This document shows, in pieces, positions 50,318 to 59,369 of a stretch of DNA of 64,000 nt. The notes below the pieces were generated by a model, which saw only the letters and a program-made list of their open reading frames with translations, made no database searches and was not told the DNA's origin. Source of the DNA: Eubacterium_B sp034180045. GTDB lineage: Bacteria > Bacillota > Clostridia > Peptostreptococcales > Anaerovoracaceae. Location: NCBI GenBank assembly GCA_034180045.1, contig JAXFOY010000009.1, positions 105,494-169,493 on the forward strand, given 5' to 3'. Position numbers and translations under genes: made by a program. Every line of letters starts with the position of its first letter. The stretch's first letter is position 1.

Positions 50318-52262
50318 AGCAGACAACTCGGGATTTTGCTTCGGAGTGAAAAAAGCACTCGAAACTACACAGGCAAAGATTACCGAAAACAGTATGTGCG
50401 ATAGTCCGAAGAACTTATATACGTGTGGACCTTTGATACACAATAAGACAGTTACAGATGCACTTGAAGTAAGAGGGGTAGGTATAATCAAATCACCGGA
50501 TGAAGCCGCAGAGGGAGATACTATTATAATAAGATCACATGGGGAACCGAAGGTTTTTTACGACAGGCTCGCTGAACTAAACCTCAACTTTGTGGATACG
50601 ACATGTCCGTTCGTATCAAAGATTCATTTACTCGTTAAAAAAGCTTATGATGAAGGGAAGCAAATTATAATAATCGGGGATTCAAAGCATCAAGAAGTCA
50701 TAGCGACGAATGGATGGTGCGAAAACTCGGCACATATAATAAATAGTCTTGATGAAGTAGAAAACATAGAGTCAGGACCATATTTTGTTGTCTGTCAAAC
50801 CACAATAAGAAAAGAACTGTTTGACAATATAATAAAAGGTTTGAAAGAAAAAAGTTGTGTGCTGGAGATAAAGAATACTATTTGTAATGCGACGAGTCTG
50901 AGGCAAGATGCCTGCATGCGCTTAGCAAAGAACGTTGACGCAATGGTGATTATCGGGGATAAACATAGCTCAAATACGAGAAAATTATTTGAAATTGCAA
51001 AAAAACACTGTGATAATTCTTTTTTTGCTGAAAATATTCACGATTTACCATTGAAAGAAGTTCAAAAATATAATAAAATAGGAGTTGCGGCGGGTGCTTC
51101 AACACCCGAAAGCGTAATTAAGGAGGTTATTGCCAACATGAGCGAAACAGAAAAAACCACAATGGCGGATTTCATGGATGAAATTGATGCATCTTTGAGA
51201 CTACCGCATAACGGCGAAATTGTAGACGGAAAGGTACATCAGGTTTCCGAAAGGGAAGTTGTTGTAAATTTAGGCTGCAAGAAAGACGGAATTCTTCCGA
51301 TAGAGGAAGTCATACTTGAGGAAGGAGAAAAACTGACTGATTTATTTCAGCCGGGCGACGAGATCCAAGCAAAAGTCGTAAAGACCGATGACGGTGACGG
51401 AAGCATTCTATTGTCCAAGAAGAAACTAGAAATTAGTAAGCACTGGGCAGAGATCAACGAAGCTCATGAGAATAAGACGGTAATAACAGTGAAGGTACTC
51501 AGAGCCGTAAACGGCGGAGTAATCGCTGCATACAAAGAAGTTACAGGATTTATTCCTATGTCTCAGATTTCGGATAGATATGTTGAGAGTGCAGATGAGT
51601 TTATCGGACAGACATTTGATGTGCTTGTTACAAGAGTTGATGCAAAGAGAAACAGAGCTTTATTCTCACACAAGGCTATCTTAGTAGCTGAGAAGCAGAA
51701 GTTGATTTCCGGAATTTGGGAAAGCATCAACGTAGGAGACATCGTTGAAGGTACTGTAATGAGATTCACAGATTATGGTGCGTTCGTAGATATAGGTGGA
51801 ATAGACGGTCTACTGCATATATCTGAAATTTCATGGGGTAAGCTGAAACACCCACAGGAAGTTCTTGAAATCGGGCAGACAGTTCAGGTTAAAGTTCTTT
51901 CGATGAATCAAGAAAAAGGCAAGATTTCACTTGGTCTAAAGCAGATTACACCTGAACCATGGAGCATCATCAACGACAAGTATCAAATTGGTGAAATTGT
52001 CAACGGTAAGGTTGTTCAGATAAAGGAATACGGTGCATTTGTTGAGCTTGAACCGGGTCTTGACGGTCTTGTACATATTTCAGAAGTTGCTCACAAGAGG
52101 GTTACGGACATCGCTGAAGAACTACAGCTGGGACAAGCGGTTGATACAAAGATTCTTGACATTGATGTTGAGAGAAAGCGTATCAGCTTAAGCATTAAGG
52201 CAGCTACAGAAATGCCTGAGAGTGCAGAAGAGACTACTGATACAGAGGAAGTAGAAGCATAG
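50304..52262 (+). CDS. ispH: IspH-ribosomal protein S1 fusion (HMBPP reductase / S1)
   Basis: A 652-residue fusion. Residues 1-285 are IspH, the [4Fe-4S] enzyme for the last step of the MEP isoprenoid pathway, with the three iron-sulfur cysteines in GFCFGVKKA, TTCPFVSK and NTICNATS. Residues 300-640 hold four S1 RNA-binding domains, the third and fourth clearest (GTVMRFTDYGAFVDIGGIDGLLHIS, GKVVQIKEYGAFVELEPGLDGLVHIS). Such fusions are common in clostridia. The C-terminus is acidic. It ends at a strong terminator. Confidence 0.95.
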   Translation: MEIIRADNSGFCFGVKKALETTQAKITENSMCDSPKNLYTCGPLIHNKTVTDALEVRGVGIIKSPDEAAEGDTIIIRSHGEPKVFYDRLAELNLNFVDTTCPFVSKIHLLVKKAYDEGKQIIIIGDSKHQEVIATNGWCENSAHIINSLDEVENIESGPYFVVCQTTIRKELFDNIIKGLKEKSCVLEIKNTICNATSLRQDACMRLAKNVDAMVIIGDKHSSNTRKLFEIAKKHCDNSFFAENIHDLPLKEVQKYNKIGVAAGASTPESVIKEVIANMSETEKTTMADFMDEIDASLRLPHNGEIVDGKVHQVSEREVVVNLGCKKDGILPIEEVILEEGEKLTDLFQPGDEIQAKVVKTDDGDGSILLSKKKLEISKHWAEINEAHENKTVITVKVLRAVNGGVIAAYKEVTGFIPMSQISDRYVESADEFIGQTFDVLVTRVDAKRNRALFSHKAILVAEKQKLISGIWESINVGDIVEGTVMRFTDYGAFVDIGGIDGLLHISEISWGKLKHPQEVLEIGQTVQVKVLSMNQEKGKISLGLKQITPEPWSIINDKYQIGEIVNGKVVQIKEYGAFVELEPGLDGLVHISEVAHKRVTDIAEELQLGQAVDTKILDIDVERKRISLSIKAATEMPESAEETTDTEEVEA

Positions 52263-52279
52263 TCTTATTTAATGACTTA

Positions 52280-52314
52280 AAAACCGTAGAAAGCTATGCT
52301 TTCTGCGGTTTTTT
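52280..52314 (+). terminator. ispH-rpsA intrinsic terminator
   Basis: Near-perfect 15-bp stem AAAACCGTAGAAAGC/GCTTTCTGCGGTTTT with 3-base loop and T-run. Confidence 0.9.
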
Positions 52315-52335
52315 GTATCAGAAAACAGAGGAAAT

Positions 52336-52944
52336 ATGAAAATAAAAAGACTGATTCAAGGTAGCTTGGAAAGCAACTGTTATGTAATCTACCACCATAA
52401 AGGTGGAGACTGTATGATTATTGATCCGGGATATAATGCAAATAAAATTTTAACATTTATAAATGAAATGGAACTGCATCCGCAAGGTATTATTTTGACG
52501 CATATGCATCATGACCATGTCGGTGCAGTTGAGACTATTAAGTCAAAAATAGACGTTAAAGCATATATGCACGCATTGGATGCGGAAGTATATAAGGGGA
52601 AAATAGATAGGCCCTTATATGGTGGTGAATCTATAATGCTTGAAGATGAAGAACTAAAGATAATTCATACACCGGGGCACAGCCGTGGTTCGATATGCAT
52701 TATGAGTGATGAGAGCAAAGTTTGTTTTACCGGAGATACTATTTTTGACATAGACTTAGGCAGAACCGATTTGGCAGGCGGAAGTGAAGATGAAATGATT
52801 TTGACAGTCAAAAATGTAATTAGCACTTGGGATAACTCAATTACAATTTACCCGGGGCATGATACGAGTGCGACGATGAAGCAGGTTAGAAAATACAACA
52901 CTGAGTACTTGGCAATAATGCAAGGAGAGCTTGATGTTAATTAA
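52336..52944 (+). CDS. Metallo-beta-lactamase-fold hydrolase (glyoxalase II-like)
   Basis: A 202-residue zinc hydrolase. Metal motif THMHHDHVG (residues 56-64), then HTPGHSRGSIC (near 112), TGDTIFDIDLGRTDL and YPGHD. This is the GloB/YcbL-type MBL family that hydrolyses thioesters; the exact substrate is unknown. AGAGGAA precedes the start by 4 bases. Its stop lies within the next gene's first codons. Confidence 0.85.
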   Translation: MKIKRLIQGSLESNCYVIYHHKGGDCMIIDPGYNANKILTFINEMELHPQGIILTHMHHDHVGAVETIKSKIDVKAYMHALDAEVYKGKIDRPLYGGESIMLEDEELKIIHTPGHSRGSICIMSDESKVCFTGDTIFDIDLGRTDLAGGSEDEMILTVKNVISTWDNSITIYPGHDTSATMKQVRKYNTEYLAIMQGELDVN

Positions 52945-53761
52945 GATGATAGGACTTGATCTTGACGGAACGGTGCTGAACGAAAACGGTGAGTTTTCGG
53001 AGAGAACAAAAAAAGTTTTTAGAGCGGCGAAGGCTTTAGGAATTCACATTGTGATAGCTACAGGGAGAGCTGAATTTTCTTTGCCGAAAAATATTTGTGA
53101 AATAGAAGAAATTGAATATGTAATTACATCTAACGGAGCACGTATACTTAATTTGAAAGAAGACTGCGTAGTATATGAAAACTTCATTTCGCCGGACAAG
53201 GTGAAAGAAGTCTTACATGTGTTAGAATCACAAAATGCGTGTGCAGAGATGTTTGCAGACGGAAAAGCGTACATTAGCAAAAGTGAGTACGATGCGGTCA
53301 TCTCCGGTGAAATTATTACCAGAAGCCGCGAATATGTCATGGCAACGAGAAATCCCGTGGATGATATTTTCGGGTATATGATAAGTTGTCAAGACCACAT
53401 AGAAAACATTAGCGTTAATTATCCCAATGCACGGGTTAAACATGAAACAGAGGTGAGACTTGCTGAAATAGACGGAATCACCTTGACTTCTTCTTTTCCG
53501 CTGAATAATGAGATAGGCGGGGCGACAACAAGCAAGGCGGACGCACTTGAATTTCTGCTTAAAAAGCTAAATCTTGATAGCGAAAACTTAATGGTTTGCG
53601 GAGATAGTCAAAATGATATTGCCATGATTAAATATGCGGGTATAGGTGTTGCAATGGAAAATGCGGACGAAAATGTCAAATCTATCGCTAATCTGGTCAC
53701 TTTATCAAATGATGATGACGGAGTGGCGCATGCCATTGAAAAATATGTCTTGGGAATATAG
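52934..53761 (+). CDS. HAD-superfamily phosphatase, Cof/IIB subfamily
   Basis: A 275-residue phosphatase. Motif I GLDLDGTVL (catalytic Asp), motif II VIATGRAEFS, motif III Lys in TTSKADALEFLLK and motif IV MVCGDSQNDIAMI. The large IIB cap lies in the middle. Acts on sugar phosphates or phospholipid precursors; substrate unknown. ATG 52934, 6 bases after GGAG, overlaps the previous gene. Confidence 0.88.
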   Translation: MLIKMIGLDLDGTVLNENGEFSERTKKVFRAAKALGIHIVIATGRAEFSLPKNICEIEEIEYVITSNGARILNLKEDCVVYENFISPDKVKEVLHVLESQNACAEMFADGKAYISKSEYDAVISGEIITRSREYVMATRNPVDDIFGYMISCQDHIENISVNYPNARVKHETEVRLAEIDGITLTSSFPLNNEIGGATTSKADALEFLLKKLNLDSENLMVCGDSQNDIAMIKYAGIGVAMENADENVKSIANLVTLSNDDDGVAHAIEKYVLGI

Positions 53762-53798
53762 TGATTTTACGAATTTAATATAGACAACAAATAGAACG

Positions 53799-53829
53799 GG
53801 AATTTCTTGAACAAAGAAGTTCCTTTTTT
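53799..53829 (+). terminator. Terminator of the hydrolase-phosphatase unit
   Basis: Stem GGAATTTCTT/AAGAAGTTCC (one mismatch), T-run. Confidence 0.75.
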
Positions 53830-53853
53830 CATACGAATTACAAATGGGAAAAA

Positions 53854-53882
53854 TTGACATTTTATAATTTCGGTGCTAAATT
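53854..53882 (+). promoter_or_regulatory. Promoter of yraN-yifB-dprA
   Basis: TTGACA, 17-base spacer, TAAATT. The TTG of this -35 box also opens the yraN frame by chance, so it is not a start codon. Confidence 0.6.
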
Positions 53883-53910
53883 GGAAATATATTACAATTT
53901 GGAGGGAGAT

Positions 53911-54240
53911 TTGGGAAATAAAAAATTTGGAAGTATAGGGGAAACGCTTGCCGTTACATATCTTGAAAATAATAATTTCGAGGTACTGAATAGAAATTTC
54001 AGAAAAAAATACGGAGAAATAGACATTATAGCTCTAAGATGCGGCATTTTGCATTTCATAGAAGTAAAAACAAGGGCTACAGACAAATTCGGCAGACCTG
54101 TTGAATCTGTAGACAGAAAAAAAAGAGCGAAGATATTCAAAGTTGCGCAAGCATATGTCAAAGAGAATAATCAAGCGTATGAATCGTTTAGATTTGATGT
54201 GATAGAAATCTCTCTAAATCACATAGAGGGAGGATTTTGA
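53911..54240 (+). CDS. yraN: YraN/UPF0102 family nuclease-fold protein
   Basis: A 109-residue small protein. Core motif GSIGETLAVTYLENNNFEVL, then NFRKKYGEIDIIALR and LHFIEVKTRATDKFG, which is the PD-(D/E)xK-like nuclease core (Glu-x-Asp and Glu-Val-Lys). The start is TTG 53911, 4 bases after GGAGGG; the frame runs upstream to 53854 but that part lies in the promoter. It is linked to yifB and dprA, as is common, which hints at DNA processing. Its stop abuts the start of yifB. Confidence 0.82.
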   Translation: MGNKKFGSIGETLAVTYLENNNFEVLNRNFRKKYGEIDIIALRCGILHFIEVKTRATDKFGRPVESVDRKKRAKIFKVAQAYVKENNQAYESFRFDVIEISLNHIEGGF

Positions 54241-55740
54241 ATGATGATGAAAACAAAGTCGATGATTGTGCACGGCATTAATGCAATTATGGTAGAAGCT
54301 GAGGTGAATGTATCAAGGGGACTTCCTTATTGCGCTGTCGTGGGATATGGAAACACAATAGTAAAAGAAGCAATTTTGCGTATTAGAAGTGCCATAGAAT
54401 CATCGGGACTGGAATATCCACTGTCGAGAATTACTTTTAATTTGGCACCGGCTGACATTCCCAAGAGAGGAAGTCAGATGGAGCTGGCTATGGCGGTTGC
54501 ACTTCTGGCAGCAACAGAACAAGTTTTTGATGGCAGCTTAGACAATACTTGCTTTGTAGGTGAATTGTCACTGGATGGGAAAATAAACGGATGTAAAGGT
54601 ATTTTGGCAATCCTTATGGAGGCAAAGAAAAGAAAAATAGTTAATGTAATTATACCAAGAGAAAATGAAGCGGAAGCGCGGATTATAGATGGACTTAATA
54701 TTTTTGTCTGTGACAAGCTAATTGAGGTTGTGGACTTTTTGAACAAAAAAATAGAATTGAAGAAAATAAGCCATACGGAGGAGCACCTTAATGAAAATAT
54801 TTTTGCAAAAGACTTTATTGATATAAAAGGTCAGGAGAGTGCGAAAAGAGCAATTTTAATAGCAGTGGCAGGAGGGCATCCTCTTTTGATGATAGGAAGT
54901 CCGGGAACGGGAAAAAGTATGCTGGCGGAGCGGATTCCGAGTATAATGCCGAAGCTTGATTGTGACAGGATAATAGAATCCAGTATAATACATTCGATTT
55001 CTCAGGAAAACGCTGAACGCGGATTGATTGCAACGCCTCCGTTCAGAAGACCGTCGACTAATATCAGCCTGACCGGATTATTGGGATCGGGATATCCTCC
55101 CAGACCGGGAGAAGTAACGATGGCACACAATGGAATCTTGTTTCTTGACGAGATAAGTGAGATGAACAAAAATGTGATAGACGCACTTAGGATTCCACTT
55201 GACAGAAAATGTGTGAATTTAAGTAAGAGGGGTGAAACATTTATTTATCCGGCTGATTTCCTGCTGATTTCATGTGCAAATCCATGTAAATGCGGTTACT
55301 TATTTAGTAAAAAAAGAAGGTGTACCTGCACGCATGGTGAAATTGCATCATATAGAGCGAAAATTTCAGGAGCAATCAGCGATAGAATAGATATCCAAAT
55401 CAATGTTAGCGAACCCGATTATGAAACTTTATACGATGACGGTTTAAGCAGTTTGCAAATGAGAGAACTTGTGAATAGAGCCAGACAAATTCAAAAAAAG
55501 AGATATATAAATGAAATATTTAACTTGAATTCTAACATTCTTGATAACAAATTAAATCATTATTGTAAATTCGAAAATGAAGGTGAGGCTTTTCTTCGCG
55601 ATGCATATAAAAAACTGTCGCTTAGCCTTAGGGCAGTTGTAAAGATAAGAAAATTATCCAGAACGATTGCAGACTTGGACGGAAGTTCAGAAATAAAGAC
55701 GGTTCACATTTCGGAAGCAATACAATATAGGCAAAGGTGA
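54241..55740 (+). CDS. YifB/ComM family Mg-chelatase-like AAA+ ATPase
   Basis: A 499-residue ATPase. The N-terminal third is a Lon-type S5 fold (ASRITFNLAPADIPKRGSQMELAM-like region). Walker A is MIGSPGTGKSM near residue 221 and Walker B FLDEISEM. A zinc-like CANPCKCGYLFSKKRRCTC loop follows. ComM aids branch migration during natural transformation. It sits between yraN and dprA. GGAGG precedes the start. Confidence 0.9.
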   Translation: MMMKTKSMIVHGINAIMVEAEVNVSRGLPYCAVVGYGNTIVKEAILRIRSAIESSGLEYPLSRITFNLAPADIPKRGSQMELAMAVALLAATEQVFDGSLDNTCFVGELSLDGKINGCKGILAILMEAKKRKIVNVIIPRENEAEARIIDGLNIFVCDKLIEVVDFLNKKIELKKISHTEEHLNENIFAKDFIDIKGQESAKRAILIAVAGGHPLLMIGSPGTGKSMLAERIPSIMPKLDCDRIIESSIIHSISQENAERGLIATPPFRRPSTNISLTGLLGSGYPPRPGEVTMAHNGILFLDEISEMNKNVIDALRIPLDRKCVNLSKRGETFIYPADFLLISCANPCKCGYLFSKKRRCTCTHGEIASYRAKISGAISDRIDIQINVSEPDYETLYDDGLSSLQMRELVNRARQIQKKRYINEIFNLNSNILDNKLNHYCKFENEGEAFLRDAYKKLSLSLRAVVKIRKLSRTIADLDGSSEIKTVHISEAIQYRQR

Positions 55741-55743
55741 CTT

Positions 55744-56598
55744 ATGACAGGAAAGATTAGTTGTGAAGATGATATATATCCTAAAAGGATATTGGAGAGT
55801 ATAAATGATTATAAACCGTTATACTACAGAGGCGATTTGAAGCTCTTAGATAATCCGACGGTTGCAATAGTTGGGAGTCGCAAGGCATCTTACTATGGGA
55901 GGGCATGTGCAAAGGCATTGGCTAAATGCGCTGTTGAATATGGAACCGTAGTGGTTAGCGGACTTGCTGCGGGTATAGACTCAGAGGCTCACACATCATG
56001 CCTTGAGTCAGGTGGAAACACCATTGCGGTACTGGGTAACGGTTTGGATATTTTTTATCCTCAAAGAAATAAAGCATTGCAGGAAGAGATTGAAAAGCAT
56101 GGCTTACTTCTGAGCGAATACGAAGACGGGAAAACTCCTCAAAAGTATACATTTCCTGTCAGAAACAGAATTATCAGTGCGATTTCTGATGCAGTGGTTA
56201 TTGTAGAGGCCGGTGCGCGCAGCGGATCTTTAATAACCGCCGAGTGCGCTGTCGAGCAAGGAAAAATGCTTTATGCAATACCGGGTAATATAAGCAGCCC
56301 AAATAGCTTCGGTACAAACAAACTAATATGTGAGCAAGTGAGCCCACTTATAAATTTTGATGAATTATTCCATGATTTAGGCTTGAGAAAGAAGCGTTCA
56401 AATGAAAGTTATGTAAAGCTGAGCAAAACAGAATCCAGAATACTTGATATAATTAGAGATAGCGAAGAAATTTCAATAGAACAAATTCGTCACAAAATGG
56501 ACATAAATTTATCTGAAATCAATGCTATAATAACAATTCTAGAGATGAAAGGCATTATTTTTTGCGAAATGGGTAAAGTTGGCATTGCAAAATTATAA
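55744..56598 (+). CDS. dprA: DNA-processing protein DprA (Smf)
   Basis: A 284-residue Rossmann-fold protein that loads RecA on incoming single-stranded DNA. Family core: TVAIVGSRKASYYGRACAKALA, VVSGLAAGIDSEAHTSCLE, GNGLDIFYPQRNKALQEEI, YTFPVRNRIISAISDAVVIVEAGARSGSLITAECAVEQGK. The C-terminal winged helix (EISIEQIRHKMDINLSEINAIITILEMKGII) is present. It follows yifB by 3 bases. Confidence 0.94.
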   Translation: MTGKISCEDDIYPKRILESINDYKPLYYRGDLKLLDNPTVAIVGSRKASYYGRACAKALAKCAVEYGTVVVSGLAAGIDSEAHTSCLESGGNTIAVLGNGLDIFYPQRNKALQEEIEKHGLLLSEYEDGKTPQKYTFPVRNRIISAISDAVVIVEAGARSGSLITAECAVEQGKMLYAIPGNISSPNSFGTNKLICEQVSPLINFDELFHDLGLRKKRSNESYVKLSKTESRILDIIRDSEEISIEQIRHKMDINLSEINAIITILEMKGIIFCEMGKVGIAKL

Positions 56599-56698
56599 AT
56601 ATAATTATACAATTAAGATTTGTAAACATAGTTTATTGTGAGAATTGTAATATGTTTTGAAATATAAAAGGAACTATTGTAAATTTGAGGAGTAATAA

Positions 56699-58801
56699 AT
56701 GGCAGCTGTCCAAACAAGTAAGAGAAAAAAGACATCTAAATCTTCACAATCAAGCGCTAAAAAAACACTTGTAATTGTTGAGTCACCGTCAAAGGCAAAG
56801 ACTATAAGTAAATATTTAGGCAGCAAATATAACGTAATTGCCTCGGTCGGGCATGTGAGAGACTTACCTAAGAGTAAGTTGGGCATAGACATAAAAGAAG
56901 ATTTTGAACCTCAATATATTTCAATAAGAGGGAAGGGTGATTTAATCAAAGCCCTTAAGAAAGAAGCGTCAAAGGCCGGTAAAGTTTTTCTGGCAACAGA
57001 CCCGGATAGAGAAGGAGAAGCCATTTCTTGGCACTTAGCATTTCTTTTAGGTTTAGACCCTGAAGCTGAGTGCAGAATAGAATTTAACGAAATAACAAAA
57101 GATACAATAAAGGAAGCTATTAAGCATCCGCGTAAAATCGATATGGGCCTTGTGGATGCACAGCAAGCCAGAAGAATACTTGACAGACTCGTCGGATATC
57201 AGATAAGTCCGTTGCTATGGCGTAAGGTAAGAAAAGGTCTTTCAGCGGGAAGAGTGCAGTCTTCAGCCCTAAAAATCATCTGTGACAGAGAGCGTGAAAT
57301 TGAAAAATTTGAGCCTAAAGAATTTTGGAATATTATTGCAGAGTTCAAAAAAGATAAACTTTTTCAGGCAAAGCTTAACGAAATAGACGGGAAAAAAACA
57401 GTCGTTGAGAACAAGAATCAAAATGACAATATAATATCTGAGCTTAAGAAAGGAAAATTCATTGTAGACGAAGTAAAAGAGAAAATAAGAACGCAAAAAC
57501 CTTATCCTCCTTTTACAACAAGCAGTCTGCAACAGGATGCCGGAAACAAGCTTAACTTTAATGCAAAAAAAACAATGATGATTGCACAGCAGCTATATGA
57601 AGGTGTAGATATAAAGGGAAGAGGCACGACAGGCTTAATTACATATCTGAGAACTGACTCCGTGCGAATTTCCGATGCTGCAAAAACGAGTGCAAAAGAA
57701 TTTATAAACTCAAAATTCGGCAGTGAATATAGCGCAAATAACGTATTTTCAAACAAAAAAAAGGATATACAGGATGCTCATGAGGCGATAAGACCTGCCG
57801 TAATCGAACTTGAGCCTTTGGATATAAAAGAGTCGCTTTCAGCAGATCAGTACAAATTGTACAATTTGATTTGGAACAGATTTATTGCAAGTCAAATGTC
57901 TTCATCTAAATCAAACAGTATGCAGGTTAACATTAAAAACGGAAAATATACATTCAGAGCAAATGGAACAGAACTGTTGTTTGACGGTTTTAGAAGGCTG
58001 TATAAGATTGCAGAAGACGAGACGGACAAAATTCTTCCGAATATAGAAAAAGGTGAGTTGTTAAAGTTAAATAAGTTAGATGGCGAACAGTCATTTACAC
58101 AGCCGCCGGCGAGATACACGGAAGCTTCTCTTGTTAAAGAACTTGAGGAAAAAGATATAGGAAGACCGAGCACATATGCTCCTATAGTAAGTACGCTTAG
58201 CGAGAGAAAATATGTAAAAAAAGAAAAAAAATCACTTAAACCCACAGAACTCGGTATCTTAGTAAACGACTTAATGGAAGAATACTTTAAGGACATTGTA
58301 GACGCAGGATTTACCGCTTCTATGGAAAATAAGTTGGATGATGTTGAAATCGGGCAGCAAAAGTGGAAAAATATCATCCGAGATTTCTATGGGAATTTTG
58401 AAAAAGAGCTCGAAATTGCGGATAACGCTATAGAGAAAATCGTTGTAGAGGATGTTCCTACAGGAGAAATCTGTGAAGTATGCGGTAAGCAGATGGTAGT
58501 GAAAGCCGGCAGATTTGGAGAATTTATCGCTTGTAGCGGGTATCCCGAGTGCAAAAATACTAAGCCGATAATTAAAAGTATTGGTGTGAAATGCCCAAAT
58601 TGTGGTAAAGATATCGTAGAAAGACGAAGCAGACGAGGCAGGATATTCTACGGATGCAGCGGTTTTCCGGATTGTAAAACCGTATTCTGGAACAAACCGA
58701 CAGATAAAGTATGTCCAAAATGTAAAAATATAATGCTTGAAAAGAAAACAAAAAATAATAATTATGTTTGCTCTAACCCGGAATGCGGGTATACCGAATA
58801 A
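56699..58801 (+). CDS. topA: DNA topoisomerase I
   Basis: A 700-residue type IA topoisomerase that relaxes negative supercoils. TOPRIM domain (LVIVESPSKAKTI near residue 24, ATDPDREGEAISWH near 101), active-site Tyr in LITYLRTDSVR near 318 and three C-terminal zinc ribbons (CEVCGK...CSGYPEC, CPNCGK...CSGFPDC, CPKCKN...CSNPEC). A lysine/serine-rich N-terminal tail of about 20 residues precedes the core. GAGG precedes the ATG. Followed by hslV after 19 bases. Confidence 0.96.
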   Translation: MAAVQTSKRKKTSKSSQSSAKKTLVIVESPSKAKTISKYLGSKYNVIASVGHVRDLPKSKLGIDIKEDFEPQYISIRGKGDLIKALKKEASKAGKVFLATDPDREGEAISWHLAFLLGLDPEAECRIEFNEITKDTIKEAIKHPRKIDMGLVDAQQARRILDRLVGYQISPLLWRKVRKGLSAGRVQSSALKIICDREREIEKFEPKEFWNIIAEFKKDKLFQAKLNEIDGKKTVVENKNQNDNIISELKKGKFIVDEVKEKIRTQKPYPPFTTSSLQQDAGNKLNFNAKKTMMIAQQLYEGVDIKGRGTTGLITYLRTDSVRISDAAKTSAKEFINSKFGSEYSANNVFSNKKKDIQDAHEAIRPAVIELEPLDIKESLSADQYKLYNLIWNRFIASQMSSSKSNSMQVNIKNGKYTFRANGTELLFDGFRRLYKIAEDETDKILPNIEKGELLKLNKLDGEQSFTQPPARYTEASLVKELEEKDIGRPSTYAPIVSTLSERKYVKKEKKSLKPTELGILVNDLMEEYFKDIVDAGFTASMENKLDDVEIGQQKWKNIIRDFYGNFEKELEIADNAIEKIVVEDVPTGEICEVCGKQMVVKAGRFGEFIACSGYPECKNTKPIIKSIGVKCPNCGKDIVERRSRRGRIFYGCSGFPDCKTVFWNKPTDKVCPKCKNIMLEKKTKNNNYVCSNPECGYTE

Positions 58802-58820
58802 TAAAGAGGGGGTAATATAT

Positions 58821-59360
58821 ATGGTTAAATTTCATGCAACCACCATCTGTGCCGTGAGAAGAGGTCCTGATGATATCGCCATTGGAGGGGATGGACAGGT
58901 TACCATGGGTGAAACTGCAATAATGAAAAATGGTGCCAAAAAGGTAAAAAAAATATATAATAACCAAGTCTTAAGCGGGTTTGCAGGCTCCGTTGCGGAT
59001 GCTTTTTCACTTACAGAAAAATTTGAAAAGAAGCTAGAAGAACACAGCGGAAATCTAAAACGTGCTGCTGTAGACCTTGCCCAGATGTGGAGATCAGACA
59101 GGGGAATGAGAAATCTCGAAGCTTTGATGATTGTGGCTGACAGAGATGATATGCTCGTGATTTCGGGAACAGGAGAAGTAATAGTTCCGGATCAGGATTT
59201 TGTTGCCATAGGTTCAGGCGGAAATTTTGCGTATTCGGCAGCAAATGCTTTATATAATCATACTGAGATGAGTGCAGCGGAAGTAGTTGAAGAATCCCTA
59301 AAAATTGCCGCATCTATTTGTGTTTATACAAATGACCACATCTCAGTAGAAAGACTTTAG
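58821..59360 (+). CDS. hslV: ATP-dependent protease peptidase subunit HslV (ClpQ)
   Basis: A 179-residue N-terminal-nucleophile peptidase. Core FHATTICAVRRG, GGDGQVTMGETAIMKNGAKKVKKIYN, GSGGNFAYSAANAL. The start chosen is ATG 58821 behind GAGGGGG; the frame opens upstream inside topA. The catalytic Thr is preceded by MVKFHA, so it must be exposed by processing or the first residues act otherwise, as discussed for Bacillus ClpQ. It overlaps nothing and is 9 bases before hslU. Confidence 0.93.
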   Translation: MVKFHATTICAVRRGPDDIAIGGDGQVTMGETAIMKNGAKKVKKIYNNQVLSGFAGSVADAFSLTEKFEKKLEEHSGNLKRAAVDLAQMWRSDRGMRNLEALMIVADRDDMLVISGTGEVIVPDQDFVAIGSGGNFAYSAANALYNHTEMSAAEVVEESLKIAASICVYTNDHISVERL

Positions 59361-59369
59361 GAGGAAGCT

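Noticed and set aside
53854..53910. Extended N-terminus of YraN
   Set aside because: The TTG is a -35 box of a TTGACA-N17-TAAATT promoter; the family start aligns to 53911.
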